Source: Flavobacteriales bacterium (lineage in GTDB: Bacteria; Bacteroidota; Bacteroidia; Flavobacteriales_E; Vicingaceae). Taken from it: a DNA stretch of 64,000 nt. The stretch spans positions 1 to 64,000 of the forward strand of contig JAJCYO010000055.1 in the NCBI GenBank assembly GCA_029262875.1, given 5' to 3'. The position numbers and the translations under genes were made by a program. A model generated the notes under the pieces. That model had not been told where the DNA came from. It ran no database searches and was given only the letters and a program-made list of their open reading frames with translations. Positions 10,475 to 20,755 of the stretch are shown here, piece after piece (the first letter of the stretch is position 1; each line of letters starts with the position of its first letter).

Positions 10475-11113
10475 TTAATCAATAAGTAAATGGTTATTCT
10501 CTTCTTTTTTTAAGGTATCTTTTAGTAACTCTATTCCTTTTTCATTTGCGATTCCTTTAATATGGTATCGAATTATTTCTATGTGTAGCTTATCAATGCT
10601 AACTATCTTGTTTATAGGGTTTTCAGGATTCAACATACTGTCAACCATTCCCATATAAATATTCGCAATTACTAAAGGGTTAATATTTTCACGATAATAA
10701 CCTTCTTTAATTCCCCTCTTTAAGTTTTCAAGCATCATTTCATATATGAAGTTCATTTTATGATCCTCCATTATTTTCCACGCTTGAGGGTGGTATTTCT
10801 GAAGGTCAAAAATAACTGAGGGGTGAATTTCTCCTAACTCCTTGCTAACACACCTCGTTGTTCCTATTAACTCATCAATGGCGGTACCACTATTTTCAAT
10901 CACTTCACCCATCATTTCTTTTTCTCCCTCAACCATCAATTTCATTCCTTTCTTTACTAAATCCTTTTTATCAGAAACAAACTGATACAATGTCTTTTTG
11001 GATATTCCTAAATTTCGAGAAATATCATCCATCGTCAAGCTTTTAATTCCATACTTCATAAACAGCTCCATTGACGCCATTAAAAGTTCTATTTCTTTTT
11101 GTTGCTTTTCCAT
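10475..11113 (-). CDS. TetR/AcrR family transcriptional regulator
   Basis: N-terminal HTH ELLMASMELFMKYGIKSLTMDDISRNLGISKKTLYQFVSDKKDLV. Confidence 0.92.
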   Translation of the reverse strand: MEKQQKEIELLMASMELFMKYGIKSLTMDDISRNLGISKKTLYQFVSDKKDLVKKGMKLMVEGEKEMMGEVIENSGTAIDELIGTTRCVSKELGEIHPSVIFDLQKYHPQAWKIMEDHKMNFIYEMMLENLKRGIKEGYYRENINPLVIANIYMGMVDSMLNPENPINKIVSIDKLHIEIIRYHIKGIANEKGIELLKDTLKKEENNHLLID

Positions 11114-11133
11114 TTAACAAAGTTTTAAGAGTA

Positions 11134-11187
11134 CAAACGTACGAAACATTTTTTGTATAGGAAACATTTTTTGTTTTTTTTGTTTCC
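11134..11187 (-). promoter_or_regulatory. Candidate promoter/operator region of the TetR-TolC-MFP-RND operon
   Basis: Minus strand TACGTTTG (11134-11141) matches TANNTTTG; direct repeat GAAACATTTTTTGT at 11143-11156 and 11161-11174 (18-nt period); inverted repeat GGAAACA/TGTTTCC at 11160-11166/11181-11187. Confidence 0.6.
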
Positions 11188-11197
11188 ATCTGGGTTG

Positions 11198-11231
11198 AAA
11201 AAAATCCCAGTCACTTATAAATGCTGGGATT
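11198..11231 (-). terminator. Rho-independent terminator of the 605-aa gene
   Basis: Minus strand AATCCCAG-13 nt-CTGGGATT followed by a T-run, just downstream of the stop at 11244. Confidence 0.75.
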
Positions 11232-11243
11232 AGAAATTCTATT

Positions 11244-13061
11244 TTATGCTAAATTTTGTTCTAATGTTGGCAATTTAATTAAAGATACCACTTCTTTGAA
11301 CTGGTTTAGTTCCTCACTAAATTTTATTTTAATCATTTCTGATTCTTCCTTCATCTCACCAAGCAAATTTTCATAATATTCAATTCCTGAAGTAAGGTTT
11401 GCTTTAAACCCTTCAAAGTATTTTACTTTTTTGGCATTTAACGTTTGCAATGATTCTTCAATCTCTCTGTTTAAATAATCAATATACATCCCCAGTTCTT
11501 TAATAAACATATGAGGCCTATAGGTATCGTTTAACACATTTGCTTTTCCATAAATATGGTCAACCATTTCGTGTAGCGTAGATTCTTTAGAAAAGTAAGC
11601 CATATTCGGTCCAGGACAAAGAGAAATACCTGTTCCGTCTGACTTTTTCAATAAATCATTTTCTGTGTAAGCCGTCATAACCAACCCTGAACAAATACAT
11701 GATTTAACCGTAATTTTATCATACGCTTTCTGATGTTCTTCCGCAGAGAGGTTTTTCTCCTCTAACTCTTTAATTTTTAGCTTTTGATATTGCTTAGATG
11801 CTACACAAATTGGTTTATCTGTAAACTCCGTATTATACAACTTCAAGTATTGGCTCGGACAAGAACTTCCTGGTTTCCCATCTGCTATATTTTCCTCTTT
11901 ATGAATATCCTTCGTATTCCCTTTAACAGAATTAAAAGGAACTCCAATAGGAGAAATATCGCTCAAATAAAGTTCATTTGTTCCTGCTTCAGAAAGTGTT
12001 TTAAAAGATCCAGAGTCTATATTTACCACTTCTGGAACCAATAAAAAAGGTGTTCCCCAACCTACTAAATCAACATCATAATTATCTAATAGTAAATTAT
12101 GTTCATTAGCGGTCCCAACACCACCCTGTGCCGTCACCAATAAATCCAAAGGTTTAGAAAGTCGTTGTCGTCCCATTCCTTCTAAAGCATCATTAAGTAC
12201 TTCATGTACTTCTGATATCAATTGTTGTTTGTTTTGTTTAAACTCTTCTAAGATAGGTCCCATTAAATACCCATCAGTTGCAAATGCATGTCCTCCACAA
12301 TTTAACCCTGATTCTACTCTATACTCGGAAACCCAAATTCCTTTTTTTGCTAAAAATTTTCCTTGAACCAAAGCAGAACGATAATCGCTTACCTTTAAGA
12401 TAATCGTTTTATTTAACTGTTCTTTTTCATCAGGAAAAAACTCATCAAAATTAGCAACATAGCTATAGAGTCTTGGGCTTAACCCTGCAGATAATACTAC
12501 TCCAGAATTTAAATCACTCTTTGCAAAGCCTCTCAATGCTGCATGTGCATCATTCATATCTTGAGGTAGTTGCTCTCCTTTTTTTGAGAAGTTTGCCCGA
12601 TCCAATTTCGTCATAATATTTACATCAATAGCTCCTGCCTCCATGTTATCTTTAAGCCACTGTTGTATTTTTTCTATAACAGAAGAATCACTTTCCTCCA
12701 TCATTCTCTTATATTCTTTTTTAAGGTCATTAATGTCAGGTAGCATTTCAAAATACTTGGTCAATTCACTTCCTTTTTCAAAAGAAGCATCCTTTAACTC
12801 CTGAAATTTATTCTTAACCATTCGATTCATTAGGTTAAGATAAAGCGTAATCCGATGAGCTCTTCTATCAATATCATCTTTCGCCACTTCTATAAAAGGA
12901 ATGTTTAATTTATTACAATAAAACTCCCTCATCCTATCCACCAACAAATCATCTCCTAATGAAATAACAGAAGATATTCCAAAAGGAGCAACCTTAAGTG
13001 GTGTATCTATCGTAAATCCAATTCCCATCACTGGTATTTGGAAAGTATGCTTTTTTACCAT
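11244..13061 (-). CDS. Conserved-looking uncharacterised protein, possible TIM-barrel (nitronate monooxygenase-like) enzyme with a cysteine-rich C-terminal half
   Basis: 605 aa; PVMGIGFTIDTPLKVAPFGISSV at N-terminus, LVTAQGGVGTANEHNLLLDNYDVDLVGWGTPFL, GLNCGGHAFATDG, and cysteines SSCPSQ / PICVAS / KSCICSG / SLCPGP. Family assignment is tentative. Confidence 0.5.
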   Translation of the reverse strand: MVKKHTFQIPVMGIGFTIDTPLKVAPFGISSVISLGDDLLVDRMREFYCNKLNIPFIEVAKDDIDRRAHRITLYLNLMNRMVKNKFQELKDASFEKGSELTKYFEMLPDINDLKKEYKRMMEESDSSVIEKIQQWLKDNMEAGAIDVNIMTKLDRANFSKKGEQLPQDMNDAHAALRGFAKSDLNSGVVLSAGLSPRLYSYVANFDEFFPDEKEQLNKTIILKVSDYRSALVQGKFLAKKGIWVSEYRVESGLNCGGHAFATDGYLMGPILEEFKQNKQQLISEVHEVLNDALEGMGRQRLSKPLDLLVTAQGGVGTANEHNLLLDNYDVDLVGWGTPFLLVPEVVNIDSGSFKTLSEAGTNELYLSDISPIGVPFNSVKGNTKDIHKEENIADGKPGSSCPSQYLKLYNTEFTDKPICVASKQYQKLKIKELEEKNLSAEEHQKAYDKITVKSCICSGLVMTAYTENDLLKKSDGTGISLCPGPNMAYFSKESTLHEMVDHIYGKANVLNDTYRPHMFIKELGMYIDYLNREIEESLQTLNAKKVKYFEGFKANLTSGIEYYENLLGEMKEESEMIKIKFSEELNQFKEVVSLIKLPTLEQNLA

Positions 13062-13091
13062 GCTCTATGTAGACATAAAAAATATCGGGGA

Positions 13092-13099
13092 CAAATATA
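13092..13099 (-). promoter_or_regulatory. Candidate -7 box (TATATTTG) for the 605-aa gene
   Basis: Plus strand CAAATATA upstream of the 13061 start. Confidence 0.4.
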
Positions 13100-13219
13100 G
13101 GTAACTTAAATGGTTAATTATATTCATTTTAAACTTAATATTGTCCCCCTATCCTTTTGTTTAACCGAATTATATGGTTGTTTTTTTGTATCTTTTCATT
13201 ATATAAAATAGCTAATTAG

Positions 13220-13227
13220 TATATTTG
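13220..13227 (+). promoter_or_regulatory. Candidate -7 box (TATATTTG) for the ABC substrate-binding protein gene
   Basis: TATATTTG 23 nt upstream of the ATG at 13251. Confidence 0.45.
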
Positions 13228-13250
13228 GCAAAATCTAAGTTAAAGTAAAT

Positions 13251-14972
13251 ATGAAAAAAGTAGTTCTAAGTTTTGTTGTAATCTCGGTAATGTTATTAGC
13301 CTCGTGTGGTGGTGGAGAAAATTCAACTACAGAAAATGATGGCCAAAATGCTAATTTAAATGGAGATAAAGGGGGTAGTTTAGATTTTGCTATTACCGAA
13401 AAATATCACACATTGGATCCTATTAAGGTGACAAGTGTAGTTTCATTTCATATTGTTAGTCAAATTTATGAACCGTTACTTCGTTTTGACGAAAAAGACT
13501 TGTCGCTGCAACCTTTGCTTGCCGAATCATGGTCTATTAGCGAGGATAATCTTGTACATACCTTTCAATTAAAGAAAGGAATACATTTTCAAGATAATGC
13601 ATGCTTTGAGGGAGGAAAAGGGCGTGAATTAAAATCAGCTGATGTAGTATATAGTTTCAATAGAATTTACTCGAGTACAGAAAAAAATTACGCTTATAGC
13701 TTATTTAAAAACACAATAAAAGGTGGTGAAGATTATAGAAGTTCTGGAGGGGAAATAACTGGAATAAAAGCAATAGACGACTATACTATTGAGTTTACAT
13801 TAAATCACCCTTCCTCAAATTTCATTGCTCTTTTGGCAACTGTTAGTTCTGCTATTGTTCCTAAAGAAGCTATAGAAAAAAATGCTGTGGCTGGGTCTGG
13901 TCCTTTTGTTTACAACAAAGCAAACGATAAAGAAACGGCTATAACTTTATCAAAAAACCAAAATTATCATATCTCTGACAAGAAAGGAAATAAGCTTCCT
14001 TATATAGAAGCTGTTGCTTTCAATTATGTAAAATCTGGACAAGATCAATTGGATATGTTTATGAACGACCAATTAGATGTTATTACGGGGATTCCGCCAG
14101 AGTCAATTAAAGATATTGTCGAGTCGCAAATTGCAGATTTCCAAGATAAACCAGTGAAGTATGTATTGGGTAGATACCCACAAGTTTCGACCTCTTTTTT
14201 AGATTTGAATAATGCTATTGCTCCTTTTAATAATACAAATGTTAGAAAAGCAATTGGTATGGCTATTAATAAAAACCGTATTGTAGATGATGTACTAAAA
14301 GGAGAAGCTTATGGCCCTGGTGATCATGGGATTGTTCCTTCAGCTATTAAAAATTACGATTTTTCTTCAGTAGTGGGTCATGAATATGATGTGAACAAAG
14401 CAAAAGAGCTTTTAGCTAATGCTGGCTATCCTAATGGTAAAGGGTTTCCTACACTTAAGTTTGGAACAGGTAAAGGAAATATTAGTCTTAGAGTCGCTCT
14501 CGAAATCCAAAAGCAATTGCTTGCTAACTTAAATATTAATGTGGAAATTTCATCTCTTTCTCTAAAAGAGCTGATGGAAATGAACAGCAGTTCTCAGCTT
14601 AATATGTCTTTAAGGGGTTGGTTAGGAGAAATTCCTGATCCTGTTACATTTTTGTCATTGTTTTATGGAGCAGATGTGCCTAATTCAAACGAAACAGCAT
14701 CATTTCCTAATGAATCAAGATACAAAAATGCAAAGTTTGATAAGTTATATGAAGAAGCTTTAGTAACCATTGATGCAAAAAAGAGGTATGAATTGTGTTT
14801 AACAGCTGATCAAATAATTGCTACTGATGTTCCTGTTGTACCTCTATGGTATCATGAAAATTATCAGCTTATTCAATCCGTAGTTAAAGATTATCAGCCA
14901 AACTCTATGAATATCCAATATTTAACACATGTTAAATTAGAGGAAGCTGCTCCTGTTGGCGAAAATCAATAA
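13251..14972 (+). CDS. ABC transporter substrate-binding lipoprotein, family 5 (oligopeptide/dipeptide type)
   Basis: Lipobox VMLLASCGGG; YHTLDPIKVTSVVSFHIVSQIYEPLLRFD; LAESWSISEDNLVHTFQLKKGIHFQD; VRKAIGMAINKNRIVDDVLKGEAYGP. Confidence 0.92.
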   Translation: MKKVVLSFVVISVMLLASCGGGENSTTENDGQNANLNGDKGGSLDFAITEKYHTLDPIKVTSVVSFHIVSQIYEPLLRFDEKDLSLQPLLAESWSISEDNLVHTFQLKKGIHFQDNACFEGGKGRELKSADVVYSFNRIYSSTEKNYAYSLFKNTIKGGEDYRSSGGEITGIKAIDDYTIEFTLNHPSSNFIALLATVSSAIVPKEAIEKNAVAGSGPFVYNKANDKETAITLSKNQNYHISDKKGNKLPYIEAVAFNYVKSGQDQLDMFMNDQLDVITGIPPESIKDIVESQIADFQDKPVKYVLGRYPQVSTSFLDLNNAIAPFNNTNVRKAIGMAINKNRIVDDVLKGEAYGPGDHGIVPSAIKNYDFSSVVGHEYDVNKAKELLANAGYPNGKGFPTLKFGTGKGNISLRVALEIQKQLLANLNINVEISSLSLKELMEMNSSSQLNMSLRGWLGEIPDPVTFLSLFYGADVPNSNETASFPNESRYKNAKFDKLYEEALVTIDAKKRYELCLTADQIIATDVPVVPLWYHENYQLIQSVVKDYQPNSMNIQYLTHVKLEEAAPVGENQ

Positions 14973-15074
14973 GATTATCTTGCTTAGGTCGTAAATTATC
15001 CTTTCTATTCACCTTTTCTGTTTGGGATTAATACGATATTTGTAAATTGCAAACCCTTATTAGGATGTTAATGT

Positions 15075-17522
15075 ATGTGGGTTAAATTCTCAAGATTAAT
15101 ATTAAGAAACCGATTGTTAATTCTAATTGTATTAGGGTTTGCAACAGCCTTTTTAGCTTATCGTGTTCAGTTCGTGAGCATGAGTTATCAGCTCGCTCAA
15201 ATGTTGCCAAAGTCTGATAGTACTTATGTTGAGTATCAAATCTTTAAATCTACTTTTGGGAAAGACGGGAGTATTGTTGTCGTTGGAATTAACAATGATG
15301 ACTTATTTCAATTAGACAATTTTAATGCCTGGTACGACTTAACATACAGCATTAAAAACATAAAAGTCAAATTTAATGTTGATAAAAAAGACACCCTCGT
15401 AAATGGCGTAGACGAAGCTTTATCAGTTGCCAATTGCTACACCTTAATAAAAAATAAAACCGAAAAGCGATTTGATTTTGAACAAATAGTAAAACAAAAC
15501 CCTAAAACACAAGTTGAGCTAGATAGTTTAAAAGAGGTGCTTTACAATCATCCCTTTTATGAAGGATATCTATTTACAGACTCAACAGCAACTACACTGA
15601 TTGCAATTACTCTTGACACGAATGTTCTTGATTCGAAGTATCGTAATGAGCTGTTTGAAAAAATAGATGCAGAAGTGTTGAAATTTCATGAAAAAACTGG
15701 GATAAAGATTCACAAATCAGGATTGCCATATATTAGGGCAAATTCTACAACAAAAGTTAAAGATGAAATTCTAATCTTTTTAGTCCTTTCAATTTTAATA
15801 ACCTCTTTTATTCTTTATCTCTTTTTTAGATCATTTAAAGCTACTATATATTCTATGTTGGTGGTGACTGTAGGTGTTATATGGTCTGTTGGTATTCAAT
15901 CTCTTTTTGGATATAAAATAACCATCCTTACAGGCCTAATTCCTCCATTAATTATTGTAATAGGAATACCTAATTGCATTTTTTTATTAAACAAATATCA
16001 CTCTGAATATAAAACCCATGGAAACCAAATAAAAGCATTAAGCCAGGTTATTCAGAAAATTGGAAATGCTATTTTCCTAACAAACACAACAACTGCGTTA
16101 GGTTTTGCGACTTTTATTTTTACAAAAAGTGCCATTCTAATAGAGTTTGGAATTTTGGCTGCTATAGATATCTTTCTTGTTTTTGTGTTATCCATCCTTA
16201 TTATTCCTATCATTTTCAGTTTCTTAAATCCTCCTAAAAAGCGCCATACCAAGCACTTAGAAAATAAATTAATGGTAAAAATTGTCGGGTTTTTAGAATA
16301 CTTAGTTAAGTATCAAAGAAGAGCCGTTTACATTACAACAGTTATCGTTGTTGCATTAAGTATTTATGGTGTATCATTAATTACTACAACAGGTAATATT
16401 ATTGACGATTTACCTAAAAACGATCCAATTGTTGAAGACCTTAAGTTTTTTGAAAAAAGCTTTAACGGTGTTATGCCTTTTGAAATTGTGATAGACACTA
16501 AAAAGAAAAATGGTGTTTTTGCAGACAATGGAAAAACATTGTATAAAATTCAAAAATTACAAAGAGAACTATCAGAATATAAAGAGTTTTCGAAACCCTT
16601 ATCAATAACAGAAGCAATTAAATTTAGTTACCAGTCATATAAAAAAGGGAAGCCTAAATTTTACATTTTACCTCCTGCAACTGAATTAAAAAAACTGAAG
16701 AAATACGTAAAAAATGATGAGCGTAAAAATAATTTTTCATCCTTTATTGATAAAGAAAATCAGGTAACTCGGGTCAGTTTTCAAATGGCAGACATTGGTT
16801 CTAAAGAAATGGATATTTTATTGAATGAAATTCGGCCAAAAATAGATTCAATACTTCCACCAAAAGAATATAATGTAAGTTTAACCGGAACAAGTGTAAT
16901 GTTCTTAAAGGGAACCAATTATTTAGTTGAAAACCTACTTACAAGTTTAACATTAGCCATTATATTGATTGCCTCTTTGATGTCTGTCCTGTTTTCTTCT
17001 GTTAGAATGGTTTTGGTGTCTTTAATTCCAAACCTACTTCCTTTATTAACTACAGCAGGGCTGATGGGCTTTTTTGGCATCCCCATTAAACCTTCAACTA
17101 TTTTAATTTTTAGTATTGCCTTTGGTATATCTGTAGACGACACTATCCATTTCTTAGCAAAATATAGGCAAGAATTAAAACATCGAAAGTGGAACATTAG
17201 AGAATCTGTTCACTTAGCATTAAGAGAAACTGGTGTTAGCATGATCTACACTTCCATTATCTTATTTTTTGGTTTTGGCGTGTTTACGGTGTCAAGTTTT
17301 GGAGGTACTGTTGCCTTAGGTGTTTTAGTTTCTGTTACTTTATTGTTTGCAATGATGGCAGATTTAGTATTATTGCCATCATTATTACTATCTTTAGATA
17401 AAGCATTAACAACTAAAGCGTTTAAAAAAGAGCCTCTAATCGAAATATTTGATGAGGAAGAAGATATAGATTTAGATGAATTGGAAGTAAAACCAATTAA
17501 ACACCAAGAATTAGACACATGA
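15075..17522 (+). CDS. MMPL/RND superfamily transporter (predicted exporter)
   Basis: Two RND-like halves with multi-TM segments; [27 protein letters not shown]. Confidence 0.88.
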   Translation: MWVKFSRLILRNRLLILIVLGFATAFLAYRVQFVSMSYQLAQMLPKSDSTYVEYQIFKSTFGKDGSIVVVGINNDDLFQLDNFNAWYDLTYSIKNIKVKFNVDKKDTLVNGVDEALSVANCYTLIKNKTEKRFDFEQIVKQNPKTQVELDSLKEVLYNHPFYEGYLFTDSTATTLIAITLDTNVLDSKYRNELFEKIDAEVLKFHEKTGIKIHKSGLPYIRANSTTKVKDEILIFLVLSILITSFILYLFFRSFKATIYSMLVVTVGVIWSVGIQSLFGYKITILTGLIPPLIIVIGIPNCIFLLNKYHSEYKTHGNQIKALSQVIQKIGNAIFLTNTTTALGFATFIFTKSAILIEFGILAAIDIFLVFVLSILIIPIIFSFLNPPKKRHTKHLENKLMVKIVGFLEYLVKYQRRAVYITTVIVVALSIYGVSLITTTGNIIDDLPKNDPIVEDLKFFEKSFNGVMPFEIVIDTKKKNGVFADNGKTLYKIQKLQRELSEYKEFSKPLSITEAIKFSYQSYKKGKPKFYILPPATELKKLKKYVKNDERKNNFSSFIDKENQVTRVSFQMADIGSKEMDILLNEIRPKIDSILPPKEYNVSLTGTSVMFLKGTNYLVENLLTSLTLAIILIASLMSVLFSSVRMVLVSLIPNLLPLLTTAGLMGFFGIPIKPSTILIFSIAFGISVDDTIHFLAKYRQELKHRKWNIRESVHLALRETGVSMIYTSIILFFGFGVFTVSSFGGTVALGVLVSVTLLFAMMADLVLLPSLLLSLDKALTTKAFKKEPLIEIFDEEEDIDLDELEVKPIKHQELDT

Positions 17523-18382
17523 AAGGAATAGTATTAGCCGGTGGTTCTGGCACTAGGTTACACCCATTAACGTTAGCTGTTAGTAAACAGTTAATGCCCA
17601 TTTATGATAAACCAATGATTTATTATCCTATCTCGATATTAATGAGGGCAGGGATTAAAGAAATATTAATTATTACAACACCTTCTGATTACTCAAGTTT
17701 TGAAAAACTATTGGGAGACGGCCGCCAATTTGGGTGTGAATTTACCTATGCTATCCAAGAAGTTCCAAATGGTTTAGCGCAAGCTTTTGTAATTGGTGAA
17801 GATTTTATTGGGAATGATAGTGTAGCATTAATCTTAGGTGATAATATTTTTTATGGAACAGGATTAGATGGCTTATTAATGGAAAATACTAATTCTGTTG
17901 GTGGTGTCGTTTTTGCCTACCATGTTTCTGACCCTGAAAGATATGGGGTTGTTGAGTTTGATGAGAATCAGAATGCCATTTCAATTGAAGAAAAACCATC
18001 ACAACCAAAATCAAATTATGCTGTCCCGGGATTATATTTTTATGACAATAGTGTGATAGAAATTGCTAAAGGGTTAAAACCAAGCCCTCGTGGAGAATAT
18101 GAAATAACTGATATAAATAGCATTTATTTAGAAAGGCAACAACTAAAAGTTGGTGTATTAGATAGGGGAACGGCTTGGTTAGATACTGGAACTTTTGCTT
18201 CATTAATGCAAGCATCACAGTATGTCCAAGTTATTGAAGAAAGACAAGGGTTAAAAATTGGTTGCTTAGAAGAAATTGCTTTTAAAAAAGGATTTATAAG
18301 CAAAGATGAATTAATAGCTTTAGCAAAACCATTAATTAAAAGTGGCTATGGTGATTATTTAATGCAAATAGCAAATGAATAA
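17519..18382 (+). CDS. rfbA: Glucose-1-phosphate thymidylyltransferase
   Basis: [59 protein letters not shown] overlap with the upstream gene. Confidence 0.93.
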   Translation: MKGIVLAGGSGTRLHPLTLAVSKQLMPIYDKPMIYYPISILMRAGIKEILIITTPSDYSSFEKLLGDGRQFGCEFTYAIQEVPNGLAQAFVIGEDFIGNDSVALILGDNIFYGTGLDGLLMENTNSVGGVVFAYHVSDPERYGVVEFDENQNAISIEEKPSQPKSNYAVPGLYFYDNSVIEIAKGLKPSPRGEYEITDINSIYLERQQLKVGVLDRGTAWLDTGTFASLMQASQYVQVIEERQGLKIGCLEEIAFKKGFISKDELIALAKPLIKSGYGDYLMQIANE

Positions 18383-19319
18383 TAAAACAAACATATTGGT
18401 TACTGGGGGCGCTGGATTTATTGGTAGTGCTATTACTGAAAAACTTATTAAAGATCAGAATAACTTTGTAGTTGTCGTAGACAATTTACAAACAGGGTCT
18501 AAAAGTAAACTCCCAAAAGCCAAAAATAATAACTTGAAATTTATTCAATGTGATGTAAATCACGAAGACGAAATAACAAGTGTATTTCATACTTTTTCAT
18601 TTGATTATGTTTTTCACTATGCTGCATTAGTGGGTGTGAAAAGAACATTAGATAATCCCGTTAGTGTTTTAAATGATATTGATGGTATTAGAAATGTTTT
18701 AAACTTGTCAAAAAACACGGGGGTAAAAAGAGTTATTTATTCTTCTTCGTCAGAAGTTTATGGGGAACCTGTTGAATATCCTCAAAACGAAGAAACTACC
18801 CCTTTAAATTCAAGACTCCCTTATGCTATTGTAAAAAATATTGGGGAAGCTTTTTTAAAGTCTTACAAACAAGAATTTGGATTAGACTATACTATCTTTC
18901 GGTTTTTTAATACCTATGGCCCAAAGCAAGCCAAAGATTTTGTCATCTCTAAATTCATCAACGCAGCTTTAAACAATCAGGATATTACCGTTTATGGAGA
19001 TGGCTCTCAAACACGAACATTCTGTTTTATAGAAAACAATATTAATGCTTGCATTAATGCTGCCTTTGGGGAAGAATGCAAAAATAAGACCATCAATATT
19101 GGTAATAATATTGAGACCTCAATACTTGAGCTTGCCGAACTCATTATTAAGTTAACTGATTCAACATCTCAAATAAAACATTTACCTCCATTAGAAGATG
19201 GAGATATGACGAGAAGAAATCCAGACATCACCATTATGAAAGGATTGTTAAATGAAGACCTTATTCCTTTGGAAGAAGGATTAAAAAAGGTGCTACAAAA
19301 CACCTCCTTTATTGGGTAG
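18375..19319 (+). CDS. NAD-dependent epimerase/dehydratase family protein
   Basis: [35 protein letters not shown]. Confidence 0.9.
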   Translation: MNNKTNILVTGGAGFIGSAITEKLIKDQNNFVVVVDNLQTGSKSKLPKAKNNNLKFIQCDVNHEDEITSVFHTFSFDYVFHYAALVGVKRTLDNPVSVLNDIDGIRNVLNLSKNTGVKRVIYSSSSEVYGEPVEYPQNEETTPLNSRLPYAIVKNIGEAFLKSYKQEFGLDYTIFRFFNTYGPKQAKDFVISKFINAALNNQDITVYGDGSQTRTFCFIENNINACINAAFGEECKNKTINIGNNIETSILELAELIIKLTDSTSQIKHLPPLEDGDMTRRNPDITIMKGLLNEDLIPLEEGLKKVLQNTSFIG

Positions 19320-19325
19320 TAAATC

Positions 19326-20300
19326 ATGCAAAAAATCTTAGACTATATTGCACTTGTTGATGAAGCATTAAAAAAAAACACTTCAAAAAAAGACCCCAAA
19401 GAATTGTATGAACCTATTGCCTATACTTTAAATTTAGGTGGTAAGAGAATTCGCCCAGCACTTTTATTGTTGGCTAATAACTTATTTGGAGGAAAGGATG
19501 AGGTTGCTTTGAGTGCTGCTTTAGCCATTGAAGTCTTTCATAATTTTACTTTAGTACATGATGATATTATGGATGAAGCTCCCTTAAGAAGGGGAAGTCA
19601 ATCTGTTTATAAAAAATGGAGTACTAATGTTGCCATTTTATCTGGAGATGTCATGTTAATTCAGTCCATTCAACTATTAAGTAAAGGAAATACAACATCG
19701 TTATCAGAAGTATTAGATGTTTTTAACACAACTGCAGTACAAGTTTGTGAAGGACAGCAATTCGATATGAATTTTGAAAGTTCAACGACTGTTTCTATTG
19801 ATGATTATTTAAAAATGATAGAATTAAAAACGGCTGTTTTATTGGGGTGTAGCTTAAAGATTGGGGCCCTCCTCGGAAAAGCCAATCAAACAAATGCTAA
19901 TCACATTTACGAGTTTGGTAAAAACCTTGGCATTGCTTTTCAGTTAATGGATGATGTGTTGGATTTGTATGGAGACCCTAAAAAAGTAGGAAAACGAGTT
20001 GGTGGTGATGTAATCTCTAATAAGAAAACTTATTTATTATTAAAAGCACAAGAAATTGCTTCTGGGAAGATAAAAAAAGATCTTGATTTTTGTTTAAGCT
20101 CAGTTGTTTTAGATGATGCTTCCAAGGTAGAAAAGGTCAAAGCAATTTTCAACGAGTTAAACATCAAACAACTTGCCATCGATGAAATGAATTTGTTTTA
20201 CAATACAGCCATTTCCCATTTAGATAGCATAGATGCTCCTGCTGAAAAAAAACAAGTGTTTGAACGTTTTTCTAAGAGCTTGATGAACAGAGAAAATTAA
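19326..20300 (+). CDS. Polyprenyl synthetase family protein
   Basis: GGKRIRPALLLLANNLFGG; LVHDDIMDEAPLRRG; FQLMDDVLDLYGDPKKVGKRVGGD (two Asp-rich motifs). Confidence 0.93.
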   Translation: MQKILDYIALVDEALKKNTSKKDPKELYEPIAYTLNLGGKRIRPALLLLANNLFGGKDEVALSAALAIEVFHNFTLVHDDIMDEAPLRRGSQSVYKKWSTNVAILSGDVMLIQSIQLLSKGNTTSLSEVLDVFNTTAVQVCEGQQFDMNFESSTTVSIDDYLKMIELKTAVLLGCSLKIGALLGKANQTNANHIYEFGKNLGIAFQLMDDVLDLYGDPKKVGKRVGGDVISNKKTYLLLKAQEIASGKIKKDLDFCLSSVVLDDASKVEKVKAIFNELNIKQLAIDEMNLFYNTAISHLDSIDAPAEKKQVFERFSKSLMNREN

Positions 20301-20302
20301 CA

Positions 20303-20668
20303 ATGAACTTCCCATCACTTAGTGAACTAACCCCTTATTATAACCGCACCGATTTATTGGAAAAGGTTGTGGAGCAAGTCAAAAAAGATTTTAATTGGTT
20401 CAATTTTAAAATCACTTTTAAAGGAAAAGAGGTAAGTCCATACCAAGAACTTTATAACCAAATTTTACCCTTAATTGATGAGCTGTTAAATGATGATTAC
20501 CCTAAATTAATGGCAATGCTTTATCGAATTGATTTAGATGAAGAGTTCTTAAATAGAAAACTTAAAGAAAGTGAACACGTAGATACAGATGAAGTCATAA
20601 CCGACCTAATTATTAAAAGGGAATTACAGAAAGTGGTTATTAGAGACATGTATAGTTCTAAAAATTAA
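20303..20668 (+). CDS. Hypothetical protein (121 aa)
   Basis: Intact ORF 2 nt after the polyprenyl synthetase stop; no family recognised with confidence. Confidence 0.7.
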   Translation: MNFPSLSELTPYYNRTDLLEKVVEQVKKDFNWFNFKITFKGKEVSPYQELYNQILPLIDELLNDDYPKLMAMLYRIDLDEEFLNRKLKESEHVDTDEVITDLIIKRELQKVVIRDMYSSKN

Positions 20669-20755
20669 TTGCCTTTTATCAATTAATACCTACCGTATTT
20701 AAAGTGATTGTTGGAAGTTTCGAGCAAAAGGTCTATTTTACATTAAATTTTACGT

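Noticed and set aside
16919-17518. Minus-strand ORFs within the MMPL transporter gene
   Set aside because: Antisense shadows without independent coding evidence.
17519-19319. Complete dTDP-rhamnose (rfbABCD) cluster
   Set aside because: Only an RfbA-like gene and a generic epimerase are present; no rfbC or rfbD seen nearby.
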